This document shows positions 1 to 12,975 of a stretch of 64,000 nt of DNA, piece by piece (within the stretch, counting starts at the first letter, position 1; every line of letters begins with the position of its first letter). The DNA lies in the NCBI RefSeq assembly GCF_022201045.2, contig NC_068557.1, positions 32,589,501 to 32,653,500 of the forward strand, in the 5' to 3' direction. Made by a program: the position numbers and the translations under genes. This stretch comes from Citrus sinensis. Taxonomy: Eukaryota; Streptophyta; Magnoliopsida; Sapindales; Rutaceae. Below the pieces are notes generated by a model that made no database searches, was not told the origin of the DNA, and saw only the letters and a list, made by a program, of their open reading frames with translations.

Positions 1-1840
1 TATATTTATAGTCATAAAATAATTATTTAGCTAATACACACAAATATAACAAAATAATTTAACCAAATTTAATATAAAAAAATTACATGATAATAAAGTT
101 TAAGAATTAACATTAATTAAAAAGAAGTTTGACATTGTCATTGTTTTTACACTATATAATTAAGATATATATTACAACACATGATTTAAACAAAATAATT
201 AAAAAAAAACTACATGATACACATTATGCATTACGTATGTAATCATGCCACATAAAAGCTGTAATTTCATCTCTTGTAACATTCATCTCTGCGACACTTG
301 CTGGAGATAAATCAATATTAGTAAGTGGCCTACTAGTGTCTCCTTCATCGTTGGTAACCAAATCTTACACATCCATATCTTGAAAAATTAGAAAAAATAA
401 CACATATCAAATAATGATCAAATTCAACATAACATATACATATTTCAACAACATGTCATACATTAAAAACTAAATGGTACCCGAAAAAATAAAAAATAAA
501 ACATATATCAAATATTAATCAAATTAAAAACATTGCTATTAAATTTTTAGATATAAACATACAATTTTCAGTACATGCTATTAATCCCCCACTCAATTTT
601 CAGTAATGTAATAACCCCCAATATGATTAATCTACAATACTCTAGTTATATCATTTGAGATATGTGGAATTATTGAGTACGAGGTGAAGTTTATTTGAAT
701 TCATTAAAATACTCAACAAACTCAATTTCTCACAACACTCATCAATGAAATTTTTTGTTTTACTTCAAACACCCATTTTAATCCAATAAAGATTCCTCTC
801 ATACTCTTATGTCTATTTTCTTCATAAAAAATAGTGGAAATATCAAAGATCTCTAGCATAAAGGGTATATTTTCCAGGACAATTTAAAACCCACAAATTC
901 ATCAAGTGATTTATACAAAATTATTACTTTTGGAATTAATATATCAATATAAATTTATTCATTATAAAAATTTCCTATGAGAGGAAGCTTCTTGATTATG
1001 ATTTGGCATTATGAAAAGAGATTTTGGGAGTTTATGCAAAAATGAATTCAATTCTACTCGGAAATCAAATTGCCGGTTACAATTTGATTATTTTCTCGTG
1101 CATTTCTTTTTCTTCCTTTTCGCACAAATCTGTGAAGGATTTTTTTTTTTAATTTAGGTTGCATTATCAAACTTGGAAATAGAATTATTATTTTTTGAAC
1201 ACAAATTGAGATTTCACAATCTCTAAAATAAATGAGGAAAAATTTCAGCTCATAAATAAACAATTTGTCACTACATATGAACAACCTCAGAAATTTCCAG
1301 AATTAAAAATCACTCAAATCATCTCTAAAAAATTTCAGCTCATAAACAAAATAAATACCGGCAAGTGACAACGAAGTAGCAGTAGACGAAGATCCGAGAG
1401 AGCAAAGATCCGAGAGAGCAAGTGCAGATCCGAGAGAGCAAAGACGAAGTAGCAGCAGCGGTTACAGCGGAGAAAGAGCAGCGGCAGTGGCTAGCACACC
1501 AAGAGCGACCAAGAGAGAGATTTGCTGCAACTGGATTGAGAAAATTGAGGGGAAAGAGGGAGCTGCAGTGAACTGAGTTGAGAGTGAGGGCTGCAGTGAA
1601 GAGAAAAGTGAGGGCTGCAGGGTCACGATTTCTTTGTTGTTTTTTAATTCATTTTTAGGTTTAGCTTGTAAAATTTGGAGAACATGTTTAATTTATTTTT
1701 AGTTGTATAGTTATAATAATAAATCCGGATTTTGTGTTTTGTAATTTATTTTGTGAAAAAAATCTATCAAACATGTTTTATGTGTGTATTATAAAAATGA
1801 AAACGGAAACATGGCTTGCAAAACGGTACCAATCGGGCCC
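1..1840. mobile_element. Right portion of a PIF/Harbinger-like DNA transposon
   Basis: The right end reads outward-in as GGGCCCGATTGGTACCGTTT, of the kind seen at plant PIF/Harbinger ends, and is followed directly by TTA (1841-1843), the trinucleotide these elements duplicate. The left end lies outside the window, so the duplication cannot be verified. On the minus strand, 224 to about 375 reads as a short open tail containing RDEITAFMWHDYIR before a stop. That resembles the C-terminus of HARBI1/ALP1-type transposases, but an in-frame stop lies just upstream and no DDE core is visible, so it would be a remnant. Positions 1389-1440 hold three copies of a GATCCGAGAGAGCAA-type repeat in a GC-richer patch. 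The class call is moderate; the transposase remnant is tentative. Confidence 0.45.
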
Positions 1841-2254
1841 TTAATAACTGAATGAGGAGGTAGCACTAGCAGCAGCACATTGTGCATGGGGTTTGGGCCT
1901 GGGCCTTTCATCCGTTCGTAAATTTCACTACCGCGCTTACCTCGGCTCAGCCTATCAGGTTATTATTCTTACGCCACACATCGTGCGTATAGCCGCTAAT
2001 CGATTATTATTTTATGGGTATGAAATAGTGTGTACACATTGTTAAATGTTAAATCTCGTTTCTGTCCATGAACACGAAGGAAGCCATTATATTTATTGCA
2101 TATAGACGACAAGACAAATCAGATAGGTAACATTTACTAAAAATAAAAACGAAAAAAAGAAAGAAAAGAACAGCAGCTAGCTAAGCCTATCATACCAAGT
2201 TAACAACGAGGCATATAAAAATAAAATATAAAGCAAACGCATAGAGGTGGTGGT
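1841..2254. other. Intergenic, 3' flank of the TPD1-like gene
   Basis: No reading frame or repeat was recognised here. The stretch probably includes the 3' untranslated region of the minus-strand TPD1-like gene that ends at 2255. Confidence 0.5.
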
Positions 2255-3849
2255 TTAGGCAGAGCAGCAAACAACAGATGAGACAGACAAAGGGTATTGG
2301 AAAGTATTAGCATACTGAAAAGAGAGAGCTTGTCCAGGAGGAAGAGCTTCCCCGTCATTGACAAGGCAATCGTCGTAGTGAATTCTCCTAAACACTTGTG
2401 GATTTACGAGACGGGCTGAGCTGAACCATCCGCAATTCACATGAATGTTGCAGATGCTGCAACCACCTGACTCTGACTCTGACACACATGTGCACGTGTT
2501 GAGGATTTGTACTGTGCACGCCGGTATTCCATTAGGAAGTGGAGCCGTTGACCCTTGATATATCACTATGTCATCTTTTGAGCATGCTGTACCAATCCTA
2601 TTTCCATCTGCGTTTAGTTTTTAATCCATTCGTTATACTGAGATTAATTTCACTAACAAATGAAGAATGCGCGTGCATGCAGGAGGCTAATGCTACGTAG
2701 TGATGCATAAATGCATCATGGGAAATGTCAGCATTAATATTACCTGCAGCAGCTGCAGAGTAGCGCAATAGCTTCCGATTGATATTGAAGGCAGTGCTGT
2801 TTTCCTTGGAAACGAGCAGCTCTACTCTTTTAATGCCGGCGGCATCTCCCACAACAGCTTTCGCTTCCGCGTCAAATATATCCACCACCACCACCACCAC
2901 TGCATGCATATTTAATTTATTCAATAGTCATTAATTTCAAAATCTCGATAACTAAACCTGCTTCCACAAATTAAACCTAAAGTACTCATAAATTAGACCA
3001 CTAAATATTTAAGGATTTTGAAAGAATCGATGCAAGTGCTTCTGGCTTCCACTGAACAAATTAAAGGAAACAACTAACCCTCCTCCATCCACCTGCGTGC
3101 AAGCATGCATGCTCATCTCGTAACTAATTAAACACCCTCCATTAATATGAACGATACGTAATGTGTGCATCACTCTGTTTGATGGTTTCTATAATTAATA
3201 TATGAAGATTTTAATTACATTGTTATAATAGTTAGTTATATCTATCTACCAATATTATATCCAGGAATTTTCGTTAATTAATAATATATGTGGTGGGATA
3301 TTAATTGCATAATACTGTAAAACGATACAGCTAAGTAGTTGGACTTTTGTGATGCATAGTCCCTTGACCTTCACCTTGGGATAGAGCAACAAAGCAGGCA
3401 ACGGTTGCATCAAGTAGCCGTGGCTGGAATATTAATATTGAAGTATATATCTACAAATAATAAAACGAATTATTGCCAATGTTGAGTTTTTAACCATGCA
3501 TGCAATATCTCATTCATGCTGATACGCAACAATTATATTATATAGGCTGGAATTTTAAAGTTCTGGAGTTCAGGAAAATTTTAAAAACATAAGGTTTATT
3601 ATCATTATGAAATTAAATTTTAAAACAACACAATTTTAAAGATTTCCTATACTATCCCGCATTTTAAAATTCTGAAATGAAAAGTGTCTGTATATACACA
3701 CACTGTGTTTTTAAGCCAATTAATTAAATTAAGATCATCATCATGTAATGATATCTACCGCAGAACGTAGCCAGAAGAAGTACTATAGCCAAAGCCTTGG
3801 CTCCAAAGGCCAATATTCCGCTTTTCCGTTGCACTCGTTCTTGTGCCAT
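2255..3849 (-). CDS. TPD1-like small secreted cysteine-rich protein
   Basis: Three exons on the minus strand (3849-3759, 2899-2744, 2607-2255) join in phase to give 199 residues. TPD1 of Arabidopsis is a secreted ligand of the EMS1 receptor kinase that specifies anther tapetum; other family members act elsewhere, so the ligand role here is inferred from the family. Exon 1 encodes a basic N-terminus and the start of a hydrophobic signal segment (about residues 16-30). Exon 2 continues it with six valines from a GTG repeat. The mature domain is typical: CSKDDIVIYQGSTAPLPNG, then several spaced cysteines, CGWFSSARLVNP, YDDCLVNDG and LSFQYANTFQYPLSVSSVVC. The start was chosen because ATG at 3849-3847 opens the signal peptide and its exon ends in a GT donor with matching phase. 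No frame damage is seen. Family is secure; orthology to TPD1 itself is not. Confidence 0.85.
2881..2899 (-). repeat. GTG/CAC microsatellite at the TPD1-like exon 2 border
   Basis: A CCA/CAC trinucleotide run on the plus strand reads as GTG codons on the minus strand. It begins exactly at the splice acceptor (AG at 2901-2900) and encodes a poly-valine stretch inside the predicted signal peptide. Confidence 0.8.
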
Positions 3850-3897
3850 TCTCGATTCTCAACCTCTTCCTCCTCGGCTCCTCCTACTACGTTCATA

Positions 3898-3912
3898 CGC
3901 GCGCGCGCGCGC
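3898..3912. repeat. Alternating CG tract upstream of the TPD1-like start
   Basis: About seven CG steps lie about 50 bp upstream of the TPD1-like ATG, in otherwise AT-rich DNA. Alternating purine-pyrimidine CG runs can adopt Z-DNA and are CpG methylation targets. No function is shown here. Confidence 0.6.
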
Positions 3913-4019
3913 TCGGACCTCACCTGCAAATTTAATTTTGTTATAACGTCAATGTCGACATGAATATTGTAACCCCATGCATTTTGACTTCATAATAAAA
4001 CTGTTCATAAAAAAAAGTA

Positions 4020-4020
4020 A

Positions 4021-4074
<54 letters not shown>
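4020..4074. repeat. Compound (TA)n(GA)n microsatellite
   Basis: A TA run passes directly into a GA run. Similar compound tracts occur at about 33955-34008 and 62052-62098 in this window. Confidence 0.9.
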
Positions 4075-4078
<4 letters not shown>

Positions 4079-7000
4079 AATGTATGATAAATTTATTCAA
4101 AATTATTTATATGGCGGAATATAACCTTCAGGAGTAAACAAGAAGTTGATCTTTTGATCGATCGATAAATGACAAGAAGTAGAAAATGGAGTGAAAATAA
4201 TTAATATATTTATAGTGGCTTTGTGGGCGGAAGAAAATTTATTAGTCACTACTCACTTGCTATAGCACACCAGGCCGGGAGTGCAAGTGCAGCCAGCAAA
4301 ACAAATCTAAAATTCTAATTCGGAAGAGACGTGAACCCAAGGGAAGGTACTGGGGAGTTCTCTCCACTTATTTATATAACACAACAAAAGCGTCAGTACC
4401 ATGCTAATTAATATTTCAATGAAAAACAGTCAACAGGCCACATGGACAAAGACAAGCCACTACAACTTAATAATTTTACAAGTATGATAATAGTTTATTA
4501 TTAATTCAATTTTTTTAATTTTATTTTTTTATATGATGGATCCAGACCCCACTTTTTGTTCATATCCAGGCCAACCGTTTAGATTTTAATTACTTTAATC
4601 CAGCAGCTGAGATTTTGAAAATGAACAATTATGTCTAGTTAGTACTCTGTAAATTTGATGTAGCAAATTTGTCTTTACCCATTTACCCCTTCTTTTGTCC
4701 TTCCTCTGCAGTTATATCCACCCCCTGTCTCGATTGGCCATGTACCTGACTAAGGAAATGGGTCTTCCATCATCCTCTCCCCCGTCTCCATCATTCACTG
4801 CATTGTTCATATCGTCGGAAACCCATTCCATAACCCTGAAATAAAAAGGAAACGAAGTGAATTCTTTATCTAATAAGTTAAAAAGAAAAAAAAGGGACAA
4901 CAAAATGTTGAAATGTTGAAATTTAAGAATCATGATGTTAGCCATGTACCTGTTGATAGAATAGGGGCAGCTCTTAAGCCTCTTTTTTGGGGTTGTGGCC
5001 GATGCCTATGGTGCTTGCTGTTAGCTCGTTGTAAGTGACCAAGATTGTCTTGGCTTATTGTGGCTACCAGGTCCTTGATTTTGTACAAATTAGCCAGGCC
5101 ATCTGTGTTGATTTCAATCCAAGGCCATGGTGCTGCAGGAGCATTCCAAAACACAGTGGAGACAGCTGAGGAGAAATGCCTAATTCACTTGGTCAACATT
5201 GATACTTATTCATTTGTTATTTTTCATTCGTAAAGATCTTTTATGTATATTTTAGTTACAGATGTATACATGATACTAGGAATTAGTTGGCATTTATCTA
5301 AGAATTCACTTGAACAATTTCTTCTCCTGTATTGTATATATTCAGTGAACTCAATGAGAAAACTAAAGGATTTTTTAAAACCTGATATCAAACATGGTAT
5401 CCGAGCTACACTAAGACTGCCTTCCTTCAAACCACTACCATGACTACAAACAACATTTCTGGCACCTTATTAAAAATTTACTTTATAATGTACATGCCGC
5501 ATCCTTGATGCTAATTCGTAAATTTCCATCTATTGGACTAGGTAGCTTTATTCCAGCAGGGTGATGGTACTTGTTAAGGGTAAATCCTTCTGGGAAACTT
5601 CACCTCTCCCTTTCCTCTCTATTTCTCGAAACATTGCCCACTTATCTCCTGACATTTTAAACATAACCAATTAACCATGTAACTCTAGCGGTTAGAATGA
5701 ATATGTTAAAATAGTTCTTTTACTATTTTGTCCCTAAATCAACATAACCCATCATGACATAAACTAATGAATTTTAAAAAATTACAAATTTTTATCGACT
5801 GCTCGTAGACTTGGTGACTTGTAATTTTTAGGTTTGCAGAAATTCTTGTATTATTTTTAATTTTTTTGTGAGATTTTATTCTTTAGGCTTTTGATATTTC
5901 AATGAAGAAAAGAGGAATATTTTTATGTTTTATTAGTGTATGTTTCTATTATGTTGTATAGTTGCCAGCAATATTTTTAATGGGTTAGTTGCAATTTTTA
6001 TTGCAACAAAATTTGCAATATTAAATTTATTTAGTTTTTATTTTATTAATTTATTTATAAGATAAATATGTCGATTGAGGGATAAAATAGGAAAAGGCTA
6101 TAAAACGTTAGTTTTGAAATCTTCAATCTAACAACAGGGTTTATTTTATATGACTTTTTTTTTTAAATATCCAGAGGGAACGTGTAATAACTAAAAATTA
6201 ATGACAAATATTAGTATGGTAACGTATTTTATGGTTTATTATTGAGGTGATAATATTTTCATCCATTATTTTTGTAAATCTACCCCTCCTAAGAAATAAT
6301 TACAATAAGTTCACATCAATTTTAGAAAGTGTAAATAAAAAGAAGTTTAGAGATTTAATCAAAAGAAAATTATCAACCATTAATCCAGAAATTACACAGT
6401 TATCAAAATTACTATAAAAAATTAAATTTGTTTGATTTTTCACCCATTATTTACAATGTAGATCAATTGTACATGAAAAGATGGAATTTCTTTGTAAAAT
6501 AAATACCAATATAATTTGTATTTATTTTTGTTTTGTTATTTTGTAAGGATAATTATTTCTTTCCAGTGGATGGTTGATACAACTTGCATATATGGGGTCC
6601 AAAATTGAATAAATTCAAACTTTTATAGTATTTTGTATAATGATGTAAACTTAAGTAGATGATTGATAATTTTCTATTATTTTTACAAAATGCAAATAAA
6701 GAAGAAGTTTGGAGATTTAATAAAATAAAATAAAATAAAAGAACTGAAGTATTAGCCATAAGAGCTCATATTTTTTAGGGTAATTTGTTCATTTTATATT
6801 ATCATTTATTAGGGTAAAATAGTCAAATAAAACTTATGTTAAAGCAACCTTAATGATCAAAAGTACCTAAGTAAAAAAATCATAAAAATAATTTAACCAA
6901 TTAATTGTCAAAAATTTTTGTTGACCTGCAGATTTTAAGAATAATGAGAACTTATTATAATTATTTTTTCTAAAAGTGAGGTGAATTTACAAAAATAGTA

Positions 7001-7193
7001 GGGTAGAAATTATTAAAAAAAAAACTAAATAATTATAATTATTTATTAAATTAAAATAAATAATACTTCAGGTATCAAATAATGGGGGATTAAGGGTAAA
7101 AAGAAGTTTGCCCGATTTGAAACATCAGAGGGGAAGCGGAAAATGGGCCGCCGGAGAGCCCATTAGTTTACACTTCACTCTTCTGGTGTGTTT
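4075..7193. other. AT-rich intergenic DNA, no supported gene
   Basis: No gene was supported. Two diverged direct copies of a segment containing AGAAGTTTRGAGATTTAAT occur near 6325-6375 and 6695-6745, which suggests old repeat debris. The minus strand at about 5090-5150 can read WIEINTDGLA, which resembles the start of a LINE-type RNase H domain, but the similarity ends there. Confidence 0.5.
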
Positions 7194-9582
7194 ACATTCC
7201 CGGAATAGGAATCAGAATGATGGAATCAGAATGATAAACTCATTTACTTGTTAAGTTGAAATTAGGAATGGGAATCATACGTGTGGTTCCCACGCAAAAA
7301 GGGGAGTGATTACCCAGATTGTGATTCCAGTGGAGGGAGGTTGGAATCAGAACTCCATTACCCCCAATGATGAAAGCGTCCCTATTATTTTCCAAAAATA
7401 TCCTTTATTTACATTGAAAAATATAAATTAAAAAAAAAAAGTAAACGATTCAAGCACACACTCTCTCATGCACAAACCAGAAGCTTCCATCTCATCTCCC
7501 TCTGTTGCAACTTTTTCTTGTATTATTAGCGTCAATGTGCAAGTGTACACAACAAGTAATATAATGATAAGTATTCAAGACTGTCTCCATAGGGATTGAT
7601 GTTATCAGACTTGCTATAACAATCTTAACAATGTAGATTGTTTCAAATTAAAATGAGACAACTACTAAAACTAATAAAATAACAAAAATGCAATAAATAA
7701 AATAAAATAAAGGAAACTCTCACAGCAAACACGAGGATAAAACCAATGAAAATGAAGTAGTTGAGTGATTCAACTCACCTAATGGTTGTAACCATTTCTT
7801 CTAATTTTGGGCTTGGTTGCTACAACATCTGCTACAGCACTGGGTATAATCCTATTGTACCCTCAGTTGTCGCATGTTGGATGTCTTATACTTTTATGCA
7901 ACCTAACAGTGATCAATCGTTATGCCAACATAAGATATAACATTACACGCTTAGGCTCTAATTTCCCTACAAAATGAATCTTCATGTCTAGTTCATCACT
8001 AATTTTAGATTAAGCATGACCCATTTGGAATCAAGTAAAACTCAACTCAGGAAATCCAATCTAAAACTAAGTATTGCTATGATATGTTCCACTAAGATAG
8101 ATTTTTTGTGGCTCTTTCCCAGCTTGTATCATTAAATGGGCGGTCAGCCGAAATAATGAATAAAAATAAATACTATCAAAACAAAATGCTATAGCAAACA
8201 TGCAGCAACACATATATTCAGTCAATAAACCATCAAGATTGTTTATTACTCAACCACAAATAAATTTAGTTAATAATTTGTAAAAAAAAAAACATAAACA
8301 ACAGAGTTTTAGCCATCAAATACATCCTCATGATTAAAGAATAAACAAGAATAAGAGGGATTGGTTTCCTGATTAATCTCTGCGTGTTCTCCTCTGATGC
8401 AGCCCTAAATCCTACTCTTTAATTCTGTTTTACTCTTTTTTTTTTCGGTTTTTCTCCTTGGTTGACAGCTCTCTTTTTTCATTTGCTTGTGTGCTTCTTT
8501 TATAGCTGAAAATTAGGGTAAACGGAAGTTTAGGGCACATATCTTTCAGATTAGGAAACCTCAAATCGTAATTTTTTAAGTATCTTGCACGAAATCTTCA
8601 TATCTTCATTGTCAATGCTCCAGGATTGCTACAGCAACAGATGCTACAACAACGACTATAGCAACTGCATTGTTCCAAATTTGTTTCAATTCTTCTGTAA
8701 CCAAGTTTTTTCCTTATTTTTGCAGGCCTATTGCAGTAGCATTGCTTTCTTGAAATTTGAGCTTTCGGTCACCTACAATTATGCATATGATCTAAGCACA
8801 CAAATTATTCTAAATCAAAGAAAATTGATTAAAAATAAACTAAAATAGATGTTTATACAAAATATAACTAAAATGCAATAAAAACACATCATTTACTTTC
8901 CAAGTAATCATGATTTTCTGGATTCATCAGCTCACTGGCCGAATTCATCACTTGTTTTCTTCTTTCCTGTTAGCTCATTGGCCGGAATCATCAGCTCGTC
9001 ACTGACCAGCAACTTCTGCTCGGTTTCTCTTGGATTCGTCAACCTGGTTCTCTTGCGTCACTCACCAGTCTAATTCGTCGCTGGTTGCTGATCGGTTTCT
9101 CTCAGATTCGTCTCTGACATGCGACTTTCTCCATTATTCCAAGTGTTTTTTCCTTTTTTATTTGTTTTATATTTGTATCATCGTTGTAGGAACCTATGTT
9201 GTATTGAAAATTGTTCTGAATTTATATATGCATTTTATGTATCTTTATTGTTCTTACTTCAATTTATTTATTTATTTGTCTATTTATAAAATATTATTAT
9301 TATTGTTGTTGTTATTGTTGTTGTTGTTATTATTATTATTAAATAATAACAAGCACAATATCAAGAGCAATACTTAACAAAAGGGTATTTTAATAAATTA
9401 TGATATTTTATTCTAATTTCAAGACAAAGTAAACAAATCAATGGAAGTGAATCTAATTCCGATTCCAAATCTTACTGCTCAAATAAACAAGTTATTCTGA
9501 TTCCTATTCATGATTCTCATTTCAGCCCATTTCGATTTCAAGTCATTCCGATTTCAACCCATTCCAATTAGTGAACGCACCA
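7194..9582. mobile_element. Harbinger-like non-autonomous DNA element, 2.4 kb
   Basis: The terminal inverted repeats are imperfect: left TGGTGTGTTTACATTCC, right (reverse complement) TGGTGCGTTCACTAATTGG, both followed by GGAATCAGAATGA-like sequence. The right end is followed by TTA and the left preceded by TTC, a possible degenerate 3-bp target duplication. The interior has no recognisable transposase and carries trinucleotide repeats at about 9288-9341. A segment from about 7510 onward (GTGCAAGTGTACACAA ... CCATAGGGATT) looks like foreign repeat sequence of unidentified class. Ends resemble the outer element at 57397-59227. Confidence 0.5.
9288..9341. repeat. ATT/GTT trinucleotide microsatellite
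   Basis: Interrupted runs of TTA, TTG and TTA trinucleotides. Read on the plus strand they make a poly-leucine frame that I do not regard as coding. Confidence 0.8.
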
Positions 9583-10545
9583 TTACTGATTAAGAGGTCA
9601 AATTGTTGCCATCTTAATTAGGGGTTTGACATCTTGGGCAAAAAAACGACAGCAATCCAACAAAAATTGACCGCACGTACATTTAATTTTCCAAGTTTTG
9701 ATAATAATTATATATGTCAAGAAGATTCAAGAGCAGGGTACCTGGTTTGATCAATGACAGCCACATAATTTAATTTAAGAGCACAGATGTAATAAAAAAA
9801 CAAAAAAAAATCTCAATTTAATCAAATTCCCAAAGCACTCCTTATCATTATCCTCAAGGGTGGTTGAAACAAACCCATTATTAATTTTAATGAAATACGT
9901 GCATTTATTATGCATGCCCCTGGGTAGTTATCTTATCCTGAAAAATACATAAGGCCAATCAATAATTCAATTTTTCTTCACTTGATCAGCTTTTAAGGCC
10001 GTTCCCATTTAACATTTTGCTTTTTAGCCATATTGAGGAGTACAATTCTGCAAGAATCAGAATCAATTAATCTTATGTAGAAAGCCACTCAACATTATTG
10101 ATTATTGAACCAATATGACGTCGAAGAGGCAAATTAATTAAGGGGAAGGGGAAAGGGAAAGGGAAAGAGGCCATGCCCACTCCCAATGCTTTCTCTAACA
10201 CGCAACTCAATTATGTATGTATGTATTTTATTATTATGAGAAATGATCGAGAGAGAATGTCATATTCACGTACACGGAAGTGGACAAATAACCACTCCAA
10301 AATTTAAGTGGCCTATCTCCGCATTCCATATACCCATTTCAAGATGGCCATTAATACAAGCAAGCATTATTTCATCATAATTAATATAATTAATTTTGCA
10401 AGCCAATCATTTTTTCTTTTTCATTTTTGCTTAATTCGTGAAACCACTAATCACGCAGTTTTGTCGTTAACTATCATGGGTCTATATAAATGCACAAAAG
10501 CTTTAATTAAGCTTCAGAAAGAGAGTAAACAAAAAGAGAGAGAGA
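9583..10545. other. Intergenic, upstream region of the DUF7722-type gene
   Basis: No gene is seen. The last 100 bases hold the probable core promoter described separately. A purine-rich GGGGAAGGGGAAAGGGAAAG tract lies near 10141-10165. Confidence 0.5.
10481..10490 (+). promoter_or_regulatory. TATA box of the 10546 gene
   Basis: TCTATATAAA lies about 60 bp before the ATG at 10546, a plausible TATA box position for a short 5' leader. The leader ends in a GA-rich tract directly before the start codon. Confidence 0.55.
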
Positions 10546-10902
10546 ATGGCTCTGAGGTGGGTTCTTCATACAGCATGTCATGTACTAGGGCATCAAAACG
10601 ACAACAAAATAGAGTGTAACGGTGTTGTGGGATACCAAAACGATCATCATCACCAAGTTCAAGTAAATGGAGTCTCATCAGATTCAAAGGTCAGCGATGG
10701 ATTATCACAAAGTGTTGAAGCTTGTGCTTCTGGGTTTCAACTGCCGCTTCATTATCCTCGATACTCGAAGGCTGATTATGAGAAGATGGAGGACTGGAAG
10801 CTTGACATGCTTCTCAGAGAATATGGCCTATGTTTCCAGGGGACTCCTGATGAAAAGAGAGCATTCGCAATGGGAGCATTTTTATGGCCAGATCAATATT
10901 GA
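10546..10902 (+). CDS. Small plant protein with DUF7722-type C-terminus, 118 aa
   Basis: An intronless 118-residue frame. The C-terminal half (residues 66-118) is a conserved plant signature: LPLHYPRYSKADYEKMEDWK, then LDMLLREYGL, then GTPDEKRAFAMGAFLWPDQY at the very end. I recall this as the DUF7722 family; its biochemical function is unknown to me. The N-terminal half is low-complexity, rich in N, H, Q and S, and variable in such proteins. There is no signal peptide or membrane segment. The start is the first ATG after the GA-rich leader, in a good context (GAGAATGGC), with a TATA box about 60 bp upstream. An AATAAA-like site lies near 11047. The gene looks intact. Confidence 0.8.
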   Translation: MALRWVLHTACHVLGHQNDNKIECNGVVGYQNDHHHQVQVNGVSSDSKVSDGLSQSVEACASGFQLPLHYPRYSKADYEKMEDWKLDMLLREYGLCFQGTPDEKRAFAMGAFLWPDQY

Positions 10903-12975
10903 CTTATAACCAGCTCTAGGTTTTGATTTGAGATATCCTTACAGTACTATTGTCGCTTAATTATATTAATCACGCATGTGTTTATACTTTATCATAAGGC
11001 GCATATGGTTTTGTTATTCTTGTTTATGTAACATGGTCTTTCTCTTAAATAAAAAAGTAACTTACTTGACGGGAGGGGAAAAAAAAAAAAACTAGTTGTA
11101 CTTATATTACTTTTTCTGTAATATGTGTGTATGGCTGTATGCAAGTGTACGTCTATATATATACACGCTCCTTCTTATGTTATAAGTTTTAGCCCTGATT
11201 TCTGGTTTCAAGGCATCATATGATTTAAATGAATTTAGATTAATTAAGTTAAAAGCATTTTTGTGAAGAAGATCATGTTTTAGTAGACATCTTAAAATTT
11301 TATCTCAAAATTTCGTAATGTTCATAAAGTAGAGAGTAAAACTATGTAATTAATTAATTCACCTAAAAGAAAAATTATCAATTACTTAATGAATAACATA
11401 TCACATATCATATCCTTTGACATGAAACTTCATATAAAATTTTTAAAAATACGTAACAATATTATTTCTCTTTTGCCAGCGATACATATGATAAATATTA
11501 ATTAGTGGTGTGTAAATGTTAACTAAGAAATTAATGCCTCGCAGCATGCTCTAGTCAAAGTTCATTGAAAATAATAATTAATAATAATGCTTTGCTTTTA
11601 CACAAGCAATTTGTAGTGCTCCTTGTTTATTCACTTGAAAGAATTATAGATTCAAATTCAGTGATCGATTGGCGAAAAAGTGTGATCTGAATTGAAGTTA
11701 AGTATTCGAATGGTTATTGATGTACTAGCTAGAAACATCAGAAGTAAGCATGCAGAATATCTATTAAATTATAATTTCGTCAAAAGATTAATACCATTTC
11801 GTTTTCATTTATTATTATTTTTGAATCAACATTATTATTATGTCTTTTCGTGTCGAAATTTTGTATACTACTAATATATTTAAATATTTTTTTCGTCAAT
11901 AATACCATAGTGTGCTAGCATGAAAATGACATGGACATTAGTCAATGGAGTGCACATGTAAAATTATTCCCGGTTTTTCAAGAAGTTTATTAATTGTATA
12001 GTCCTAGCCAGCTATGGCAAACAAAAATTTACCGAATAAATTAAATTCAACAATTAATTGGGATGGTTTTGTTTCTTTCTTGATCCTACTAGTGTAGTTT
12101 AATTTAATGACATTACGTACATCAGCAGTTTCTTGACAAAGAAGAAAGCTAACCTGGATTAGCTTGGTTTGCTTGAAAATTGAACCGGAAGAATTTTGCT
12201 TGTATTGCAGGGTACTGCGTGTACGGCAGACAAGAGCCCCTGTTTGAGGGGGCGCAAAGAAATTTGGTAGTAAAAACAAGTTCAAAGTTGCTTGTTTTTG
12301 CCGCTTTTTAACATTTCATACATCTAAAGAATTCTCTATACGTATCGATCGTATAGCTTTTAATTAACGGGAATGTATTATATATAATATTGGGCCGAAG
12401 CTTGCAACAGAAGGAACAAAATCGTGCAACACACGATGCACAAAACAAAGCTCAATTCATATCTCTCATTAAAGGAGTGGAGCCCACAAATAATTAATTC
12501 CCAGGGTCAATTTGGGTTTGTAGGCTCAGTTTACTGTGGGATTGATTGGGGATTTGTGGTGGAGACTGGAGAACACCGAACAATAACAAGAACAGCTAGA
12601 AACTTCTATAAGGATTGATTGAGCGCAGGGTTAAATTTGCTGTAGAATGGTTTTTCATATTGACAGCAGGAAAGTAAATCCCTTGATTTTCTTTCTGGCC
12701 ACAATTCTTGTCCGAGTTCCACACGTCATGGTGGAAAGAAAATCAGTAAGGCCATATCTGTAATTTCATGTATAGCCCATGAAACTGTAGTAGGCTCTCA
12801 TTTCAGGGCAATAAGATTATATAAATAAATAAAGAGGGTGCCTCCGTGTCATTTGCACCCGAAACACCGAAGGCAAAGACACCGACCCAGTTGAAAGCAC
12901 TTGTAAGAGAAGTTACCCTTTTTTCACTCTCGCACACAAATTAAACAAGATAACCAAAAGTCCCAAGACCGAGAT
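10903..12975. other. Intergenic, no supported gene
   Basis: AT-rich DNA. The first 150 bp are probably the 3' untranslated region of the upstream gene and the last 160 bp the promoter of the downstream one. No repeat with recognisable ends was found. Confidence 0.5.
12818..12825 (+). promoter_or_regulatory. TATA box of the 12976 gene
   Basis: TATATAAA lies about 155 bp upstream of the ATG at 12976, which would leave a leader of about 125 bases. No competing TATA-like motif lies closer to the start. Confidence 0.45.

Noticed and set aside
1054-1284. 76-codon minus-strand frame inside the left Harbinger-like element
   Set aside because: Composition is AT-driven (F, I, K, L) with no transposase motif.
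4930-5154. Minus-strand frame with WIEINTDGLA, resembling a LINE RNase H start
   Set aside because: Only one ten-residue motif fits; the downstream residues do not follow the domain.
9030-9377. 115-codon frame ending in poly-leucine
   Set aside because: It is produced by the TTA/TTG microsatellite inside a transposon; there is no domain or conserved start.
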